From positions 29,354,539 through 29,418,538 of the forward strand of contig OX463779.1 in the NCBI GenBank assembly GCA_949825025.1: 64,000 nt of DNA, read 5' to 3'. Made by a program: the position numbers and the translations under genes. The notes under the pieces were generated by a model. That model searched no databases and was not told the DNA's origin. It saw nothing but the letters and a program-made list of their open reading frames with translations. The stretch's first letter is position 1, and each line of letters opens with the position of its first letter. The stretch is from Siphlonurus alternatus (taxonomy: Eukaryota > Arthropoda > Insecta > Ephemeroptera > Siphlonuridae). Shown here one piece after another: positions 1 to 13,866 of the stretch.

Positions 1-3000
1 ATAATTCTCTGTGATTTTTTTTTTTCAAATCTATCATGATATAAACTTGACACCCTCTCTTTTTTATAAGGGTTGGTGAACAGTATAAAAAGTGAATAGT
101 TCGTTTACATTGAAAATATAAAATATTTGCAGCACTCAAAACAAGATGTCGCATAATATGTATTTTATTTTTTAACTTGATGTTTTCTGGTTCTGTATTG
201 GCTAATATTACATAATGTCATGATATTTTTTTATATCAAAAAGCAAATCAATATATAAAACTCAAATAAGAATGTTTTATTTGAGAGAGAAGTTATCAAC
301 ACCCTAACAGGTGGCGCTACAAACAGCCCAAGGGGTCAAGTAAAGTAATATTAAAAATATAGTGGACATCCTACATATATATATAGGGAAAGATCTCTTT
401 TTTTGCAATGCGACTCAAATATATACAGGGGAAATGAGTATTTTTTGAAGAGGGAGGAAAAAAAAGATGAGAAAAAGCTGTAAAAAAAGGAGGAAAGTTT
501 AGGGAGGGATGCTGCTTTTCTGTATTATGTAATAGAGGTTTGAGTCGCCCGGCTGTGAATGTCACCCCCTTCTATTGGAAACTGGAGCCACCGACGTCCT
601 CGCGATCATCTTGTAGGCAGGCTGGCCAACAACAACAAATAGTCTTCTGAGCCAGCAAACCGTGTACGCGGCTTTGCACGACCAAGGAAATACGCGCTCC
701 AGGTTTCTCCCCAATATTATATAAAAAACATAATAATATACTCAACTCTCTTTTGCTTTCATCTCCCTAAAGCACATTGAATTTATCTCCTTTCAATGAA
801 AAAAGAAAAAAAATCTGCCCTCTTTTGCTGTATCAAGTTGATAAAAATATGACATTTTATAATAACCAAAAGTATAAAATGTTTATCAAAGGAGTTTTTT
901 TATTATACATATAAAAATGTCAAATAAAATCAATCAAGATATTTTTATATCACTTTTTAATTGCAAAAAATGTGTTGTTGGTCATTTAATATTTATATAA
1001 TAAATAGATAAGATTAAAGTATTTTGCATATCAAAATGGCAATCTATGTTTTATATAAAAAAAAATGTTTCCCGTTAAAAAAAAGCGACAAAACTACCGA
1101 CATAATTTATGCATACATTTTTTTTTTTAAATAACGATGAGTACATACGTTTAATATACGTACGCACGTCTCGATCTGATATTACAATCATATGATCAAG
1201 TGGGCGGGTACAAAAGAGCGCGCGGTCAATGTATATACCAAAAAACATCTGCTTGTACGTAAATATACTTTACCTATATAATAACAATAAAAATTATGCA
1301 ATATTTCTCTAGAAATTTTTATAAAAATTATGATAAAATTACTCTACATATAACATGTGTTATATAATTTTTATACTACATTTATACAAAAATTAATATA
1401 TTAACATAGATATCCCATAATATTAATTATTTTTTATTATAACTATACCCCATATGGTTTATAGAAAAAAACTAGTAACTATTTTTTAATGTGTATGTAT
1501 GACTCGCACACGCGCCATTCGTATGTCGCTTTTTGACATAACCCTATACCGCCATTTTTTTATTTACCTCCAGCACACGCCGCCCTCCAATTTTTTTATA
1601 CCGCGACACGAGAGCGACGCGAGGTAAAGGGTTGCCTTGCATGTTTGTTATATATAAGTACATCATGACGCGTGCATGTATATATAAAAAAAAGTGTGGC
1701 ATATAATGCATACGTTTCTTTTGAATTACGATATAAAAAAATTAAAGTATAGGGATGAGGGATTTTATTGCAATAGGGTGGGGGCTGAATCTATAAGGTC
1801 TTGTATTATATATAGCAGCGTTATGTCAGGTATGTTATAAGCATAGGTTAAGGGAGATCACAGTTATATATAAGAGAAAAAAAAGAGGGCGAGAACGGTT
1901 AGTGTGATCATATAAGAAAGAAATTTCGTATACTATGTAAGGATTTGTATGATATCGAATCACATTACAGAAGTAAGAATTTTTTATATCATTAACAATA
2001 AAGTAAGTAAAAAAAAAAGGGGTATGTGGGAAGAAAAATATATAAAATATAAAAGTCTCTATATTTTTTTTTCTTATATAGGACAAAATATATTGGAGAG
2101 TATATATAATAAAGACGCGGTACGAAAACTAGACTGAATCGATTTCTAACTATATATATATTTTTTATTGTTATATATAGTAACCCATGAATGCAATACA
2201 CAACATATAATATATAATAATAAATACATATAAAAAAATATTGAAGATTGGACAAAATCGTTGCAGGAGATTGGTCCTTTACACGTCGTCAATCGACTTA
2301 CGAATTGTCATAGGAGACTTGCACAGTCTTTTGTATTACAAACGGGTTATCAACAATAAGTATGTCTGTTACTTACATGAAATCTTGCATCGACACCAAC
2401 TGATCATATCACATTTCCAATAAGACCTATCACGCCTTATGCTAACTGGCTCATGTTATAATATTATATATTATTACCTGTGATGCTTTCTTATATATAG
2501 CAATGCTACCGGTATTTTGCAGATACAATCTGCTACTGCTGTCTATTAATACCAGAGTATAATACAATGAATCCACTTAATGCATATTTATAACAATATA
2601 CCCCTTCTTATATAAACGGTTAAATCTTAAATTATTGAAGGATATTATTCATTCCTCGCACATTGCACGATGTATATAAATTTATTAAAAACTATTTGAC
2701 AATTAAATTGTTTTACATTACCATCATTGATGAATTGTATAAATATTGTCCTACATAAATTTGCATCGTTTCTCACAGATTTTTAGTAGAAATAGAGTCG
2801 AACCAAAATTTACAGTTGTTTAAAAGCAATGAGGCAGAACTTTAATGCCTGCATTACAAAAGTATAATAGCAAAAATGTCAGCTTCTTTGAATGGAATGT
2901 TTCTCAATTCTTATTATAGTGCTATAAAATGTAAAAGTGAAGTTGCATGCTATTATTACTTGAAAAATAATAATCAATTTTATATTATATAACTTTTATT

Positions 3001-4340
3001 ATGTTATATAAGCATGACACCAGGAGACACGGTCCATGGATGTTTTAAAATTTGTTAAAAGATTTACAAAAGTTAAAGATTTTTGCTTAAAAAAAGATTT
3101 CTATATGATGATGCTCATGTCTTTATGTTACAGGATATTATCATATTATTCGATAGAGAATTATAAGATGTTTCTTTTTTATCATCAACTTTACATGCAT
3201 CTTTACAAAAGACTTCTCATAGCGCCGGACTGACCATCAGAAAGGATAACTTGCAGTAGCAAATTACAATCTCTATTGACATCATTTTATGCTTCAGTGA
3301 ATTTTCTGGGAACGGGTCGTTTTTATTCTCGGGTGCGGCTGCCTGATGTCCACGGTCCATTGTGTGGCTATTGGGCGAGATGGTTCGCCAATATAATATG
3401 GCATCAACACACGGGGTTTACTGCGAATAATGATGTCCTACTGTACCGCAGACCAAGCTAGCAGATATTTTATCTCTCGTAAATCGACAACTTTCTATCA
3501 ACATAATTTTTTTTTTTTTACTATGGCTTTATCATCAGAAGGAAATATTTATAGAAAAAGTACCGTATTTTTTTGGGATTATACGATACGAGTAATTTTT
3601 TGTTCTTGATTAAAGTCGTATAAAAGTCACGAATTTGTACTAATTATGCTTTTATATGTGTATTTGGGTGCGATTGCTCTGTTTACATTACAAATCATAT
3701 GACCCCCTTCTCCTTCACACCCGAGCCCAGCTGATCCAGCCGGAAAATCAGAGTCACCCACCTGCACACCGCGTCTGATCTGACATCGCATATAACTTCA
3801 CATAAACTGCCGCCTCTGCTTTTTGTCCCAGCACTTCCATGAAACCAAAGTTTTTGAATGCGCATAACAAATAACATCCTCTTTCTAATTCTACGGTAGA
3901 TTTAGTAAAAGTTTATGCTCACCATAGCACCATATTATTTAAATTAATGCATCTTCACTAAGCTAAAACGAAATAACAAATTAATTTAATTCATTGACCT
4001 TTGTATATAACGTTTGAAAGTTTAAAAATATTAGAGATACACATTAATTAAATTTAAGTGCAATATAAAATATATAGTAATCTTATTTTCGTGCAAAGTC
4101 AAGAATTAAATTACTAATAATTAATGAATTTTTTACAGTATTTAATCTGTCTGTCAGAGAATATTAGTGTATTTATCAACATTAATATAATAAATAAATA
4201 ACGTTAACTTGACTTTCACGATTTTATCATTTGGATTATATTAAAACTTTTTTTTATATATATTAAACTTTGAACTTTTTTAAAAAGTTCCTAAGATAAT
4301 TTTCCGCTTTGATTGATAGTTGAGCTTGATTACTGAACAA
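1..4340. other. AT-rich non-coding stretch
   Basis: I see no convincing gene here. The DNA is dominated by A/T runs and TATATA tracts, and every reading frame is broken within a few dozen codons. Two patches of more balanced composition, about 3290-3460 and 3695-3860, stay open for about 60 codons on one strand, but they show no motif, no codon bias that persuades me and no splice signals. Likely intergenic or intronic. Confidence 0.6.
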
Positions 4341-4344
4341 ATGG

Positions 4345-4725
4345 ATCCAATTAAGGTCACGACATCACCTCTGCCGCAGCGATTTTTGTATACATAATAA
4401 TTCACACCACGGTGTGTCGTTGCGCAGCAGGCAGCGAGTGGGGTCTGCGCACGTCTTGACTTGAGAGAGAATGAGAAACCGAGAGAGAGAGAGAGAGAAA
4501 GAGAGAGCACCCCCGCCCCCAACAGCTCGCTAATATTGATTAGCACGCCATCGCAGATTCGGGGGTGGTTGCCTGGCCCCGAGCGTGGCTGGGGGTGCGG
4601 CGGGCGTGACGGCGAGCAAGCAACCCTATCGATCCTCGCCGCCCTCCCTCGCCGCCCGCCCCTGGATTAATTCCTTGCCTTGCTCCCAGCTCCTCTGTCT
4701 CGCCTTGAATCCATCTTGCCAACTT
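4345..4725. promoter_or_regulatory. GC-rich, CpG-containing island with a GA tract
   Basis: Composition switches abruptly from AT-rich to GC-rich with many CpG dinucleotides, then back. A purine tract of mostly GA dinucleotides lies at about 4464-4508, followed by C-rich and G-rich segments to about 4680. Both strands contain open frames of 60-70 codons, but these overlap each other in opposite directions, which is expected in GC-rich DNA without stop codons and does not argue for coding. The pattern fits a cis-regulatory island or the 5' end of an unannotated transcript. There is no clear TATA box. Regulatory function is inference only. Confidence 0.3.
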
Positions 4726-6560
4726 GCTGTATTATGTTCTAACACTGCATCACATCAAGAAGGAAATATACCGAGATAAAATTTAACAAAAATCTTGTTA
4801 CTTTTAGTTTTAATATTTTGAATACTAATTTTTAATTTCGACAAATACGAAAATGCATGTAGAATTAACTAAATTAAGAAAAGTTAAATTATAAACAAAA
4901 ATTGTAATTGACTGAAATAAAAAAACTTATGCATTGAAAAAAATTAAATGATATTATAATATATTGTGGAAAAAAAAGTAAAAGTACCACAGATTTATCA
5001 AGGGGTGTGGCTCCATCAAAAGTGAATTAGAACTTGAGTGACAAATCCATAAATTTCAATGTCACCTCTGCTTGCCAGCCTACAAATTCAATTTGTCACC
5101 GACGTTTTGTAAATTCAGTTTCCTCTGCGAGAATGCAGTGTTGAAACGTCGGATGTGACAAGCTGGTTGCATAAGTGCAAGGGTGCTCTTCGAGAGGAAA
5201 TGCGGACATGATGAAACTTTGCAGCATTTACCGCGCTGAGTCGGTTAATAGCCAAACATTGAATTTCACTTCATTATCATGCATAATAGTAATAATTGTA
5301 GCATTAATTCGATAGATTTTATGAATAATGTTCATTAATTTTAAAAATAAATTCTGCTGACACAGCAAATTTTCATAAAAACGATAAAATTTAAAAATAT
5401 AAAACTTTTGTTCACCTTCATCAAGACTGAGGGTTACTCAACTCAAAGGTCATCAACGATTGTGCAACGTTGGTCAGGTATATCTGACAAAAAACTGCGG
5501 CAAAACATTCTCTCTCCAAAGTTCTGACTTTTTTTTTTTTACACACACCCATCATATACTAACCCAGTAATGATAAAAATTACTACCTAATGGGCCAAGC
5601 CTCTATTTTTCTTCTACTTTTTTTGTATGTGCTTATATTTTCTTCTCGTCACTATACGACGCATCACAAGGTCTTATTTATCCACAAAGAACATCAAAGA
5701 TATAAAACTCATTCCTAAAAAACTTTGCCAGTGGTGCTTATGCACTTTATTTATCTCATGCAGCAAATTAATTATAGTGAGAAATACGTGTTAAAATGAT
5801 TTTAATAAAAATTAGAAACTCTTCATAAGAGACGATGGTCTTATAAGGTCTTTGTTATATCTCCTCCCTGGCTGCTATAGCCCCCATTCAGCACGATGAT
5901 TATTCCACGTGCTGCTGACTAGCAATTCGTTGAGAAATCAGTCAAGCCCGCCATGCTGCTCAATTGGGTCTATGGTTTACCTCCCGATAAAAAAAAAAAT
6001 ACAATAGTCAAAGATTGTCGTCGTTCAATATAAAAATATGAACAAAAATTTTAACAGAGGAATAAACAAACGTCCTTCCTTTTTTTTATACAAATAATAT
6101 CTTATAAAATTGATTGTTAGAGTATACGTGATATGTAAAATAAATATGCTATTTTGTTATAGGAGAAAAAATATTGAAACATTATTTTACATATTTGAAG
6201 GAACATGCTTAGAATTTTTCATATAATATATCAATCCTATATGGTTTTGCCTCTGGTATTTTATTATATTCTTTATATAAAAATTTAAATCCTAAAATAA
6301 ACAAAAATTTGAGTAAATATATATACAAACTAAAAACATTTTATATTATACAAGACTTCAATACAAAGATATATATTTTTTTTTCTTTTTGCAAAAGCTT
6401 TTGTATTTACAAAGAGTTTTGGTCTGGTTTTCTTATTCTATTTCTTATAATATAAAAAAAGGAGGAAGAAAGAAGAGAAGTAAAATTGGGCTTTTGAAGT
6501 TTCAGTCGAGTGCGACTAACGTCTGCAAAGATGCCAAAATGAAAGTTCAATTGAGTGTGC
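4726..6560. other. AT-rich non-coding stretch with one short inverted repeat
   Basis: No gene is visible. The one structured item is an imperfect inverted repeat: GTCACCGACGTTT at about 5095-5107 and its partner AAACGTCGGATGTGAC at 5144-5159, separated by about 36 bases. The matching core is CCGACGTTT/AAACGTCGG. The rest is A/T-rich sequence and short mononucleotide runs. Confidence 0.5.
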
Positions 6561-6583
6561 GGGGGGGTGAGGGGGTGGGGGGG
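6561..6583 (+). other. Potential G-quadruplex tract
   Basis: Three guanine runs of 7, 5 and 7 residues are separated by TGA and T. A 7-base run can supply two G3 tracts, so four G3 tracts with very short loops are available. Such an isolated G block is unusual in DNA this AT-rich. Whether it folds or does anything in the cell is not known from sequence. Confidence 0.5.
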
Positions 6584-6599
6584 TCATTTGTGTGTCGTA

Positions 6600-8270
6600 C
6601 TTCTCTGTGAATGCTCAGTGCAGGACACCAGCTGTGGCGCAGTACCCCGCTAATGTTCCAAGACAATGGCGCTTCATTAAAATGTCAAAACAGAATATAG
6701 GATTGCGCAACTCTAATATTATATCATGTATAATTTATAGCATTACAAATTACATTTTTTTAAAAAATTTTAATGCATAACATGAATTTTTAATTAAAAT
6801 AATTTAACGCATCATGAATATTTACGCTTAGTTAATTTTATGTTTAATATAATTTTAATTTTTATATCATGGATTATTCCTAAACTGAATTTAATGAAAG
6901 AGAGACAAAAAAAAATGTATACACGGAACTAGATAGGGTGAACATATTGTACAAATAATAATATAAGAAGAAAAAATTCTTTGTCTTATTATTATTATTA
7001 TATTTGAAGGAGGGGAAAAAAATGTCCGGGTACGTCAAGACGTAAATTAATGAGAAACTTTGTGATAAAGTATTGATTGTGCATTACGTCTTATTACTCT
7101 CTCTCCTTTTACAAGACTTCTTGCCGTTTCTATGGTAACGAGATGCAGCCCCTACTCATATCTGCCCGTATATGTCTTGGGTTGGCTGGTATGAGGGTTT
7201 ACTCTGGCAGCTCTGTCAACATGCTGCTCATTACCGGCCCGCTAATGCGACTCCCGTGTTATATCTAAGACGTCTGTCCACCTCCCTAAAAACAAAAGCC
7301 AACACTCCCTCCTCTTCCTCCCTTCATTCTTCCAGTTGGCTCTCTGAGTAATACGCATGACAAAATCGTGTATACACCATTTTTTTCCTTATTTGTGTTT
7401 GTATTTTCATTAAAAACTTCTCTTTTTTTTACCAACTTTACATTGGTTGTTTTATGTAATGCTTCAATACACTTTAAGTAAATTGAATTGATTATTTGCT
7501 TTGCTGTTGTAGTATATATGTATATATATATATATATTTACCACGTTTACATTTTTTCTTTTTACTATGTTAAGATTTTATACTTTCAAGTCGCTATAAA
7601 AGATCATGAAATTACACTAAGTATTATAGATTTATAATAGACACAAAGAAGACAAAAGACAAAAATTACAATAAAATTATTTTATATCCATGAAATTCTT
7701 GCGAAACTATAACTATGGGTGCATTTGTATTTATTATACATACTGTATATATAGACATGCACAATTTATATACTTAATTTACTATTTGTTCTTTTACATT
7801 AAAGTATAGTATATAGTATTGATGTATTGTTCGTAGCCTGCATATTAGTTAACCAGCATGATATATATATTTAACAATTAAACAAAATTCTATTTCATAT
7901 AAGTTTTTTCTTAATATTATATTATATATTTTTAATGTTTTTTTTTTAATTATTTTCTTTTTCACTATATACACATTTCAAGGTAAAGTAAAAAAGCTAC
8001 AGCTATAATAGGATCAACTTTAAGTTTTAATTAGTACAATTTAAAACTTGAGTCATGATGTTTTTGTACTAAAGGTAAAATATATTGCTTGATCATTCTG
8101 CTAATTACTATGTGTTAGCATGATTTTTTTATATGGTCAGCCATGCATAGAAAGTGATCTCAGAAATCCAATATATATAATATATATAAAATATATAAAA
8201 ATTGATAATAAAGTCATCGTAACAATGGAAAGTAATCCTGCTTATTGCATGCTGTTGTATATAATATACG
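6600..8270. other. AT-rich non-coding stretch
   Basis: I see no gene. There is a TA dinucleotide run around 7515-7537 and a moderately GC-rich pocket at 7130-7320 whose 63-codon open frame has no recognisable features. Confidence 0.5.
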
Positions 8271-8274
8271 GGAA

Positions 8275-8400
8275 GGAAGAAGAGCAGCTCGCTTGTAGAC
8301 AGAGGGCTAATTAGCACCGGCCGCGTGGAGTGGGGGCGGGTCAATATCCCCCCCTCCCTTCTCTAGAGATGCTGCCGCTGGACCACCCGAGAGATCGCTG
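8275..8400. promoter_or_regulatory. Small GC-rich patch
   Basis: A roughly 120-bp patch of high G+C in AT-rich DNA. It contains a GGGGGCGGG box at about 8333-8341 and a C7 run shortly after, which could pair with each other across a short TCAATAT spacer. GC-box-like sequence suggests a regulatory element, but this is inference. Confidence 0.25.
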
Positions 8401-8734
8401 CTAAATTATACACTGAGAATTATATATCGTTAGCGAGCATGCGGTGAGAATCATGATATTTGTTTGCATCGACAGTTGATGAGATAAATATTGCGCCCAC
8501 TATTAAATAAGGTTTAATTAAAATCTGTATACTGAAACTGAAACTATAATAAAAAGTGTAATGTAAAGAAATGTGTAAAATATTTTGTTTGTTAGAGAAA
8601 TAAAATCCTCATGAGTAAATGACCGCATGAGGATAGCACAGAATTTATTCCTGAATGATTTGCTTGAGCTTTGAAAGACTAAAGAAATGCATATTTTAAA
8701 TTTTGAGAAAGGTAAAAAAGAACACTCTAAAGGT

Positions 8735-9030
8735 GGATTTTCATGAGCGACAACGGCGATGCGGCGCGATTTGACGTAAAAGCTGCGAAATCCTATGCGG
8801 CGGCGAATTCACCTGATGTAATCGCGTTTATTACGATGCTCTTTTTCTTTTAATCGTCCAATATGGCCACCAATGGATGTTACAGCAGGTGCGCTTTATT
8901 CGCGTCACGTCGCAGGCTGGAAATTGACCATGAAAATCCATCTTAACAATCCCAAAATCTTTCTGGTACACCTCCAGAGGTTGTGGGTGACAGCGCCCAC
9001 AAAAAGAACAGGGGTTCATGCTGTCCCGAT
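8735..9030. other. GC-rich segment, possible old DNA-transposon remnant
   Basis: The stretch starting near 8735 carries repeated GCGGCG/CGGCGA motifs (GATGCGGCGCG, then GCGGCGGCGAATTC), reminiscent in style of the GC-rich terminal repeats of some PIF/Harbinger-like elements. It is followed by about 170 bp (8860-9030) open on both strands, encoding no domain I recognise. I could not find a matching second terminal repeat, so a complete element is not demonstrated. It could equally be a regulatory island. Confidence 0.15.
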
Positions 9031-9100
9031 CGAGGTGTATTATGCATGCGTATAGAAAATCTTAATTAAATGAATGCAGTAAATTTGGTATATAATAAAA

Positions 9101-9224
9101 TGGGGGCGATTCACGAAAGAGTTATCCACAGGTTTCTCATTAACTGCGGTTAGCGCCAGCCTAATTAATGACAATAAACGTGGTTAGAGAGAAACGTTGA
9201 TAACTCCCTTCATAAATCGCTCCA
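9101..9224. mobile_element. 124-bp hairpin element (MITE-like inverted repeat)
   Basis: The two ends are inverted copies of each other. The left arm begins TGGGGGCGATTCACGAA and continues through GAGTTATC and GTTTCTC. The right arm read in reverse complement begins TTGGAGCGATTTATGAA and continues through GAGTTATC and GTTTCTC. Arms are about 36-40 bp with a few substitutions and small gaps, around a roughly 45-base centre that is itself weakly self-complementary. There is no coding capacity. The structure fits a very short non-autonomous DNA transposon; target duplication cannot be defined confidently. Alternative: a conserved regulatory or structured-RNA hairpin. Confidence 0.45.
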
Positions 9225-12200
9225 ATATATGTCAACAATTGATCCCATCACATCAATCTGAATTAGTTTTCGTGCGTATGATAATGATTATCCAGCCAAC
9301 TGTTGTTTTTTTTACCGAGGATAAAATTTTTATTATAATAGCAGTTGAATTTCATAAATTAAATATACTGATTTGCAGTAATTTTTATTAATTTAAAGAA
9401 TTTAGCAATTCTGTTGGTAGTGAATAACAGTATTTATTAAAAAATAACAATATTTAATTAAAATAATAAATGAAAATTTATTTTTAAAGTAAAATTAAAC
9501 TTTATGTTGAAGTGTATAGCAATCAACAATCAATATAAAGGCCACCCCGTCACGGAATTTTCTTCTCATAGAAGCACACATTGAGTATTTTGTATTAAAA
9601 GTCTCATCAATTACTGGTAAGAACTATGGCTTGAGATTTAATATACCTGCATGACTGTACCCACGAGCTTACAGATGAGCTATACATCTTTCGTTTTTAG
9701 CAAATGCAGCCAAGCGGAAAAAAAATCAACATGGCGCCATGCGCTATAGCAAAAGCAAGTATAAGACACTTAATGACTTTTTCTAATCGTAATAAGCTCT
9801 GTTAGTAAAGTTATTGGCCCTTATCCGCGCACAAGAGAATGATGTTAGTGTCAGAAAAACATTTTTAACTACCAAGTCATATATATAAATATATAAGAGA
9901 ATAAATTCTAAAACAAAAACAAAAGAGTAAGTAATAATTTATTTTTATGTATAAAAAAAGTCCAGTAGCCAACTAAAGTTCAATTATTAAAGAAGAATGT
10001 GTTGTTTTTGCATTCCATTTGGATATAAATCCAAAAACAACAATGCTTGTAACTTATATATGTAAACATGCTGGTCTAGTCACGATTTTTGTCTATATTT
10101 AGCCTGTTATTATTTTTTGACCAGAATATTACTAAAAAGCAAGTATAATTTTTGTTATACCGAAGATAAACACAAATGAATTAGATACACGATACATTTT
10201 TTTTTGGCCTTCATAATTATACACAAAATTCAAATTTTATAATTTCTATGTAAAAAAATATGAAGCTAATTTTAATAATGAAAGGTTATAATAATATACA
10301 TGCATATTCGTAAATAATTTTTTGTGCATGCCTAATTCAAACTGTTTTTATTTTTCTATTTTTATCCATTGCGTAACTTTACCATTGAGAACTTTACATT
10401 AATTGCATGGTCATATTCAAAATTATCATGCAGATTACCTGCATGCTCCATGTAATTGTCTTTTCCTAAAGCAATGTTTCTGAATTAAAACACAACATGA
10501 CTTTTTTTTGCCAATTTACCTGTGAAAAAACATACAATCTAATTCTTTTATAATGTTACTAAATTTTCTTATATCCACAAAAAGATGTTGTTGATTTGAT
10601 ATAAAAATATTTAAAACGTGAAACTTTATTGAATGATGTGCCATGAGAACAAAAAGCATAAAACATTTATTGTTATATTGTTTAAAGATTTATTCCATAA
10701 GTTGTAACTGTTAATACAAATCTGATTTTTGTTCCTTTATATCTCTCAGTAGCTCGTTCCTATCAAGATGTAGAAAAACCACCTTTGAGAAGATATTTAA
10801 ATTTTTGTGAAGGTATTTAAATTATAATAATAATATGACGAAATGTCTAACATTTTTTTTTACTATCTTTTAAAATTCCTCCTTAAAAAATATTATACAT
10901 TTGATCATTCATCAAATTTCTTCTGGCATGTTTTTTAAATCTAGTGTTAAAAATCTATAGAAACTAACAATATATTTTTTTTCTCATGCATTTTTTTTTC
11001 CCTACTATTATCATTCTAAATAGTTTAAGAAAAAAATAAAATATAATGCATAAGATCCGTTAACTGCTCTTTTTTTATGCAACAACAACAGCAGCAATAG
11101 GAAGATTTCTCAGGTTCCAACAATCCCTTATGAGCGATGAAACGATTATTCAAACTTTTACTCGAGGGTGAAAATATACATAATATATAAAAAAAAAATT
11201 ACTCAAAGGTATACAAATTTAACAATAGGTAAAGAATAAGATGGTATATAAGGAGGAGGTTAGGGATAAATTTTTGTGCATAGTTACTATTCAAATCTTA
11301 TGCTATGTGCATAGTCATGGGAGGATATATACATGCTGCTGCAGTATTATAATAATACTGAGAGACGATACAAAAGTCAGCTGACAGGTGGGTAGGTGCA
11401 GATCTGAATCGTTATTGTTGCATATCGTCCATCATCTTTCCAACCCACCCACACAGACTCCCCCCTTCAATCCTCTCCCTATTCTATTATGCAATAACTG
11501 ACGTTTATAAAAATGACTATTCATTTTACTCATTATTAACCTTTATGAAAAGTATATTTTCAAAGCTTCGTAGTCAATATAAGATTAAGCTAATTATAGT
11601 TTAGAATACTATTATGCAGCTGCACATATATAAACTTTTTTTTTTCATATTATATTAAATACTCAACATAGGTTATGTTAGGGCTGGTCAGAAATGACTT
11701 CTATACATATAATGCTTTCTTGTCTCTTTTGAATTTCTCTCTTTTATTTTTTTTTTTTTAAACTGACAGCAATAGTAAAAGAGCTTGACTAGCTCAAGAT
11801 GTAGGCGTATATGTGAAAGAACAAAATACTTGAACGCTAAAATCTTTCCAGTGATGTTTTGGTTTGTTGTAAGCCTTTAGGCGCGGCGACGATGGTTGTT
11901 TTGCTGCTAAGGTAAATGCTGTCATTTTAAAGGAAGGACCTTTCCCCCAGTGACTTTGCACCTCATCTCACGCCCTGCACCTTGCTTCGATGTACCCCGA
12001 CTCGAGCAATAAACAACACCATAGGGTAAATTTTTATCATAAATTACAAAGTAAAATTACATGATATTTAAGTTATGTTTTGCCTTAACTTCACTAAGCT
12101 GTTCTAAACCTCTTCAAAATTTCTTTCCCTATTCTTATTCTTCTCATTCTAATACATGACATTCGACTTTTATAGATATTATGTCAGATTTTAATCATAA

Positions 12201-12753
12201 AATTTCTATAAACACACATCTGTCGTTTCAATTATTATTATTTTTTAATAAAGTTAAGTTTTGACTAGTTTTTCAACAGCTTGGTACATCTTTTTTTTTA
12301 CACTTAACTGTTATTCATTTTATTAAAATATACAACATGAACTATGATACATTATCTTTATTGTTATACCATATGAACGTCATGTTGTCATGAATAACTA
12401 AATGTTTTTATTTTATTTTTTGTAAATTTTTATGAAATATTATTTCCTATACCTTTTACATTTTAACATGCAGGTTGAATATCCTGTTTATAATAAAATT
12501 TACTAAAAAACTATGTTGTGTAAAAATTAGTAATTTGATTTTTATTAAAACAAAACAAGAAAAATAATAAAATTCACACAATAGTGTACAGGAAAACCAC
12601 TCTTTACTCACTGAGATTTTTAAGAGCGACAAGATTCAACCTCGCGTCGCGCGCTTAACTCATTCATAAAACAGAGAATGAAAAAGAACTATGCTATAAT
12701 ATAATGAATAGTGATAACAATCATCAGCTAACAGAGTTTACGGGAAATATGAA

Positions 12754-12770
12754 ACACACACACACACACA
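12754..12770. repeat. (CA)n microsatellite
   Basis: Uninterrupted CA dinucleotide run of about 8 units. Confidence 0.8.
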
Positions 12771-13407
12771 TACATACTGACTCGTTGCCGTGACGCAAAA
12801 AATTCATAGCCCTCTCATCCACATTGGGTCTATACCATGTCCCAAATGATGATGACTAATTTGGCAATGGTTTGAAGTATATAAACTTAGCCCATGGGTG
12901 TTCACAATTAAATGGTTGTAAGATTTTAACGCAGGCACGCCATACAGTCTCAGAGGGATAGGCATGCTTCCTTCCGTTCCTTGTGTATATCGTAATCTTA
13001 TATAAATATAGTTAAATACGTAGGATGAGGCCCAACAAGGGCTTATATTCTCTCATTAACAAAAACTATGAATTAAATAAAATATGAACTACCTTGAACT
13101 GTGAGCAGAGTAAAAATATAATTTCACTACCCCATCAGATATAAATTTAGGTTTGTGTGCATGTGCATTCAGTATACATGGTACTGCATGCAAATAATCG
13201 CATCAGAACATTAATTTACTTCATAAATTAATTAATTATAAATCAAAATTAAGCTCATTGACCTTTCTTGACTTCTATATATTTTATAAATTCAACGTTT
13301 TTTTTATTGTTATTTATGATAGATAATACATCTACAACAACTATGGAAACTTAAGATAACTTTGATGTATTTTGAATGAGATTTTTTTTTTCACAATCTC
13401 ATGAAGT

Positions 13408-13410
<3 letters not shown>

Positions 13411-13438
<28 letters not shown>
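13411..13438. repeat. (AT)n microsatellite
   Basis: Uninterrupted AT dinucleotide run of about 14 units, embedded in AT-rich DNA. Confidence 0.85.
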
Positions 13439-13443
<5 letters not shown>

Positions 13444-13866
13444 TACGTATATTACAGCTATAATAGATATAAAGACAGCTAGGATGAAAATTTAAATGGT
13501 TCAAAACATCCACAATATTATACACTTATTTATACTCCATAGAACGTTTTTCTTTATATTATCTTAATAGAGGATATGAATAACTTGATATAAAAAAAAA
13601 ACATTAACACATTTAAGCTGTATTTCATTACTAAATAAAACTTTCATGGGTTTATTTTAAAATTATTCAATGTTGTGAGAGAATAATAATAAAAAAAATG
13701 TATACATAAAGGCCAAAGAAAATTGCAAAGAGAAAGGAGGAACAAAAGCTTAAAATTTTTGCTATGATCCCGTTGCATTTTGATTACTAACCAAGCAAAG
13801 TGAATAGAGTTTGCTGTGTTCGATTATGCACGGCGTATAGTCTTGAGATGCTGCACTATTGCACGC

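Larger units (their letters stand above)
9225..13860. other. AT-rich non-coding stretch with short tandem repeats
   Basis: No gene is visible in any frame. A perfect CA repeat lies at about 12754-12770 and a perfect AT repeat at 13411-13438. Moderately GC-richer pockets occur near 11380-11480, 11880-12010 and 12770-12960 but hold no persuasive open frames. Frequent stop codons on both strands argue against hidden coding exons of any length. Confidence 0.55.

Noticed and set aside
2790..2806. Minus-strand GGTTCGACTC resembling a tRNA B box
   Set aside because: No A box, no acceptor stem and no cloverleaf pairing can be found at the right distance.
9122..9130. TTATCCACA, a perfect bacterial DnaA box
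   Set aside because: It lies within the arm of an inverted repeat in a eukaryotic-type sequence, and no other origin features are present.
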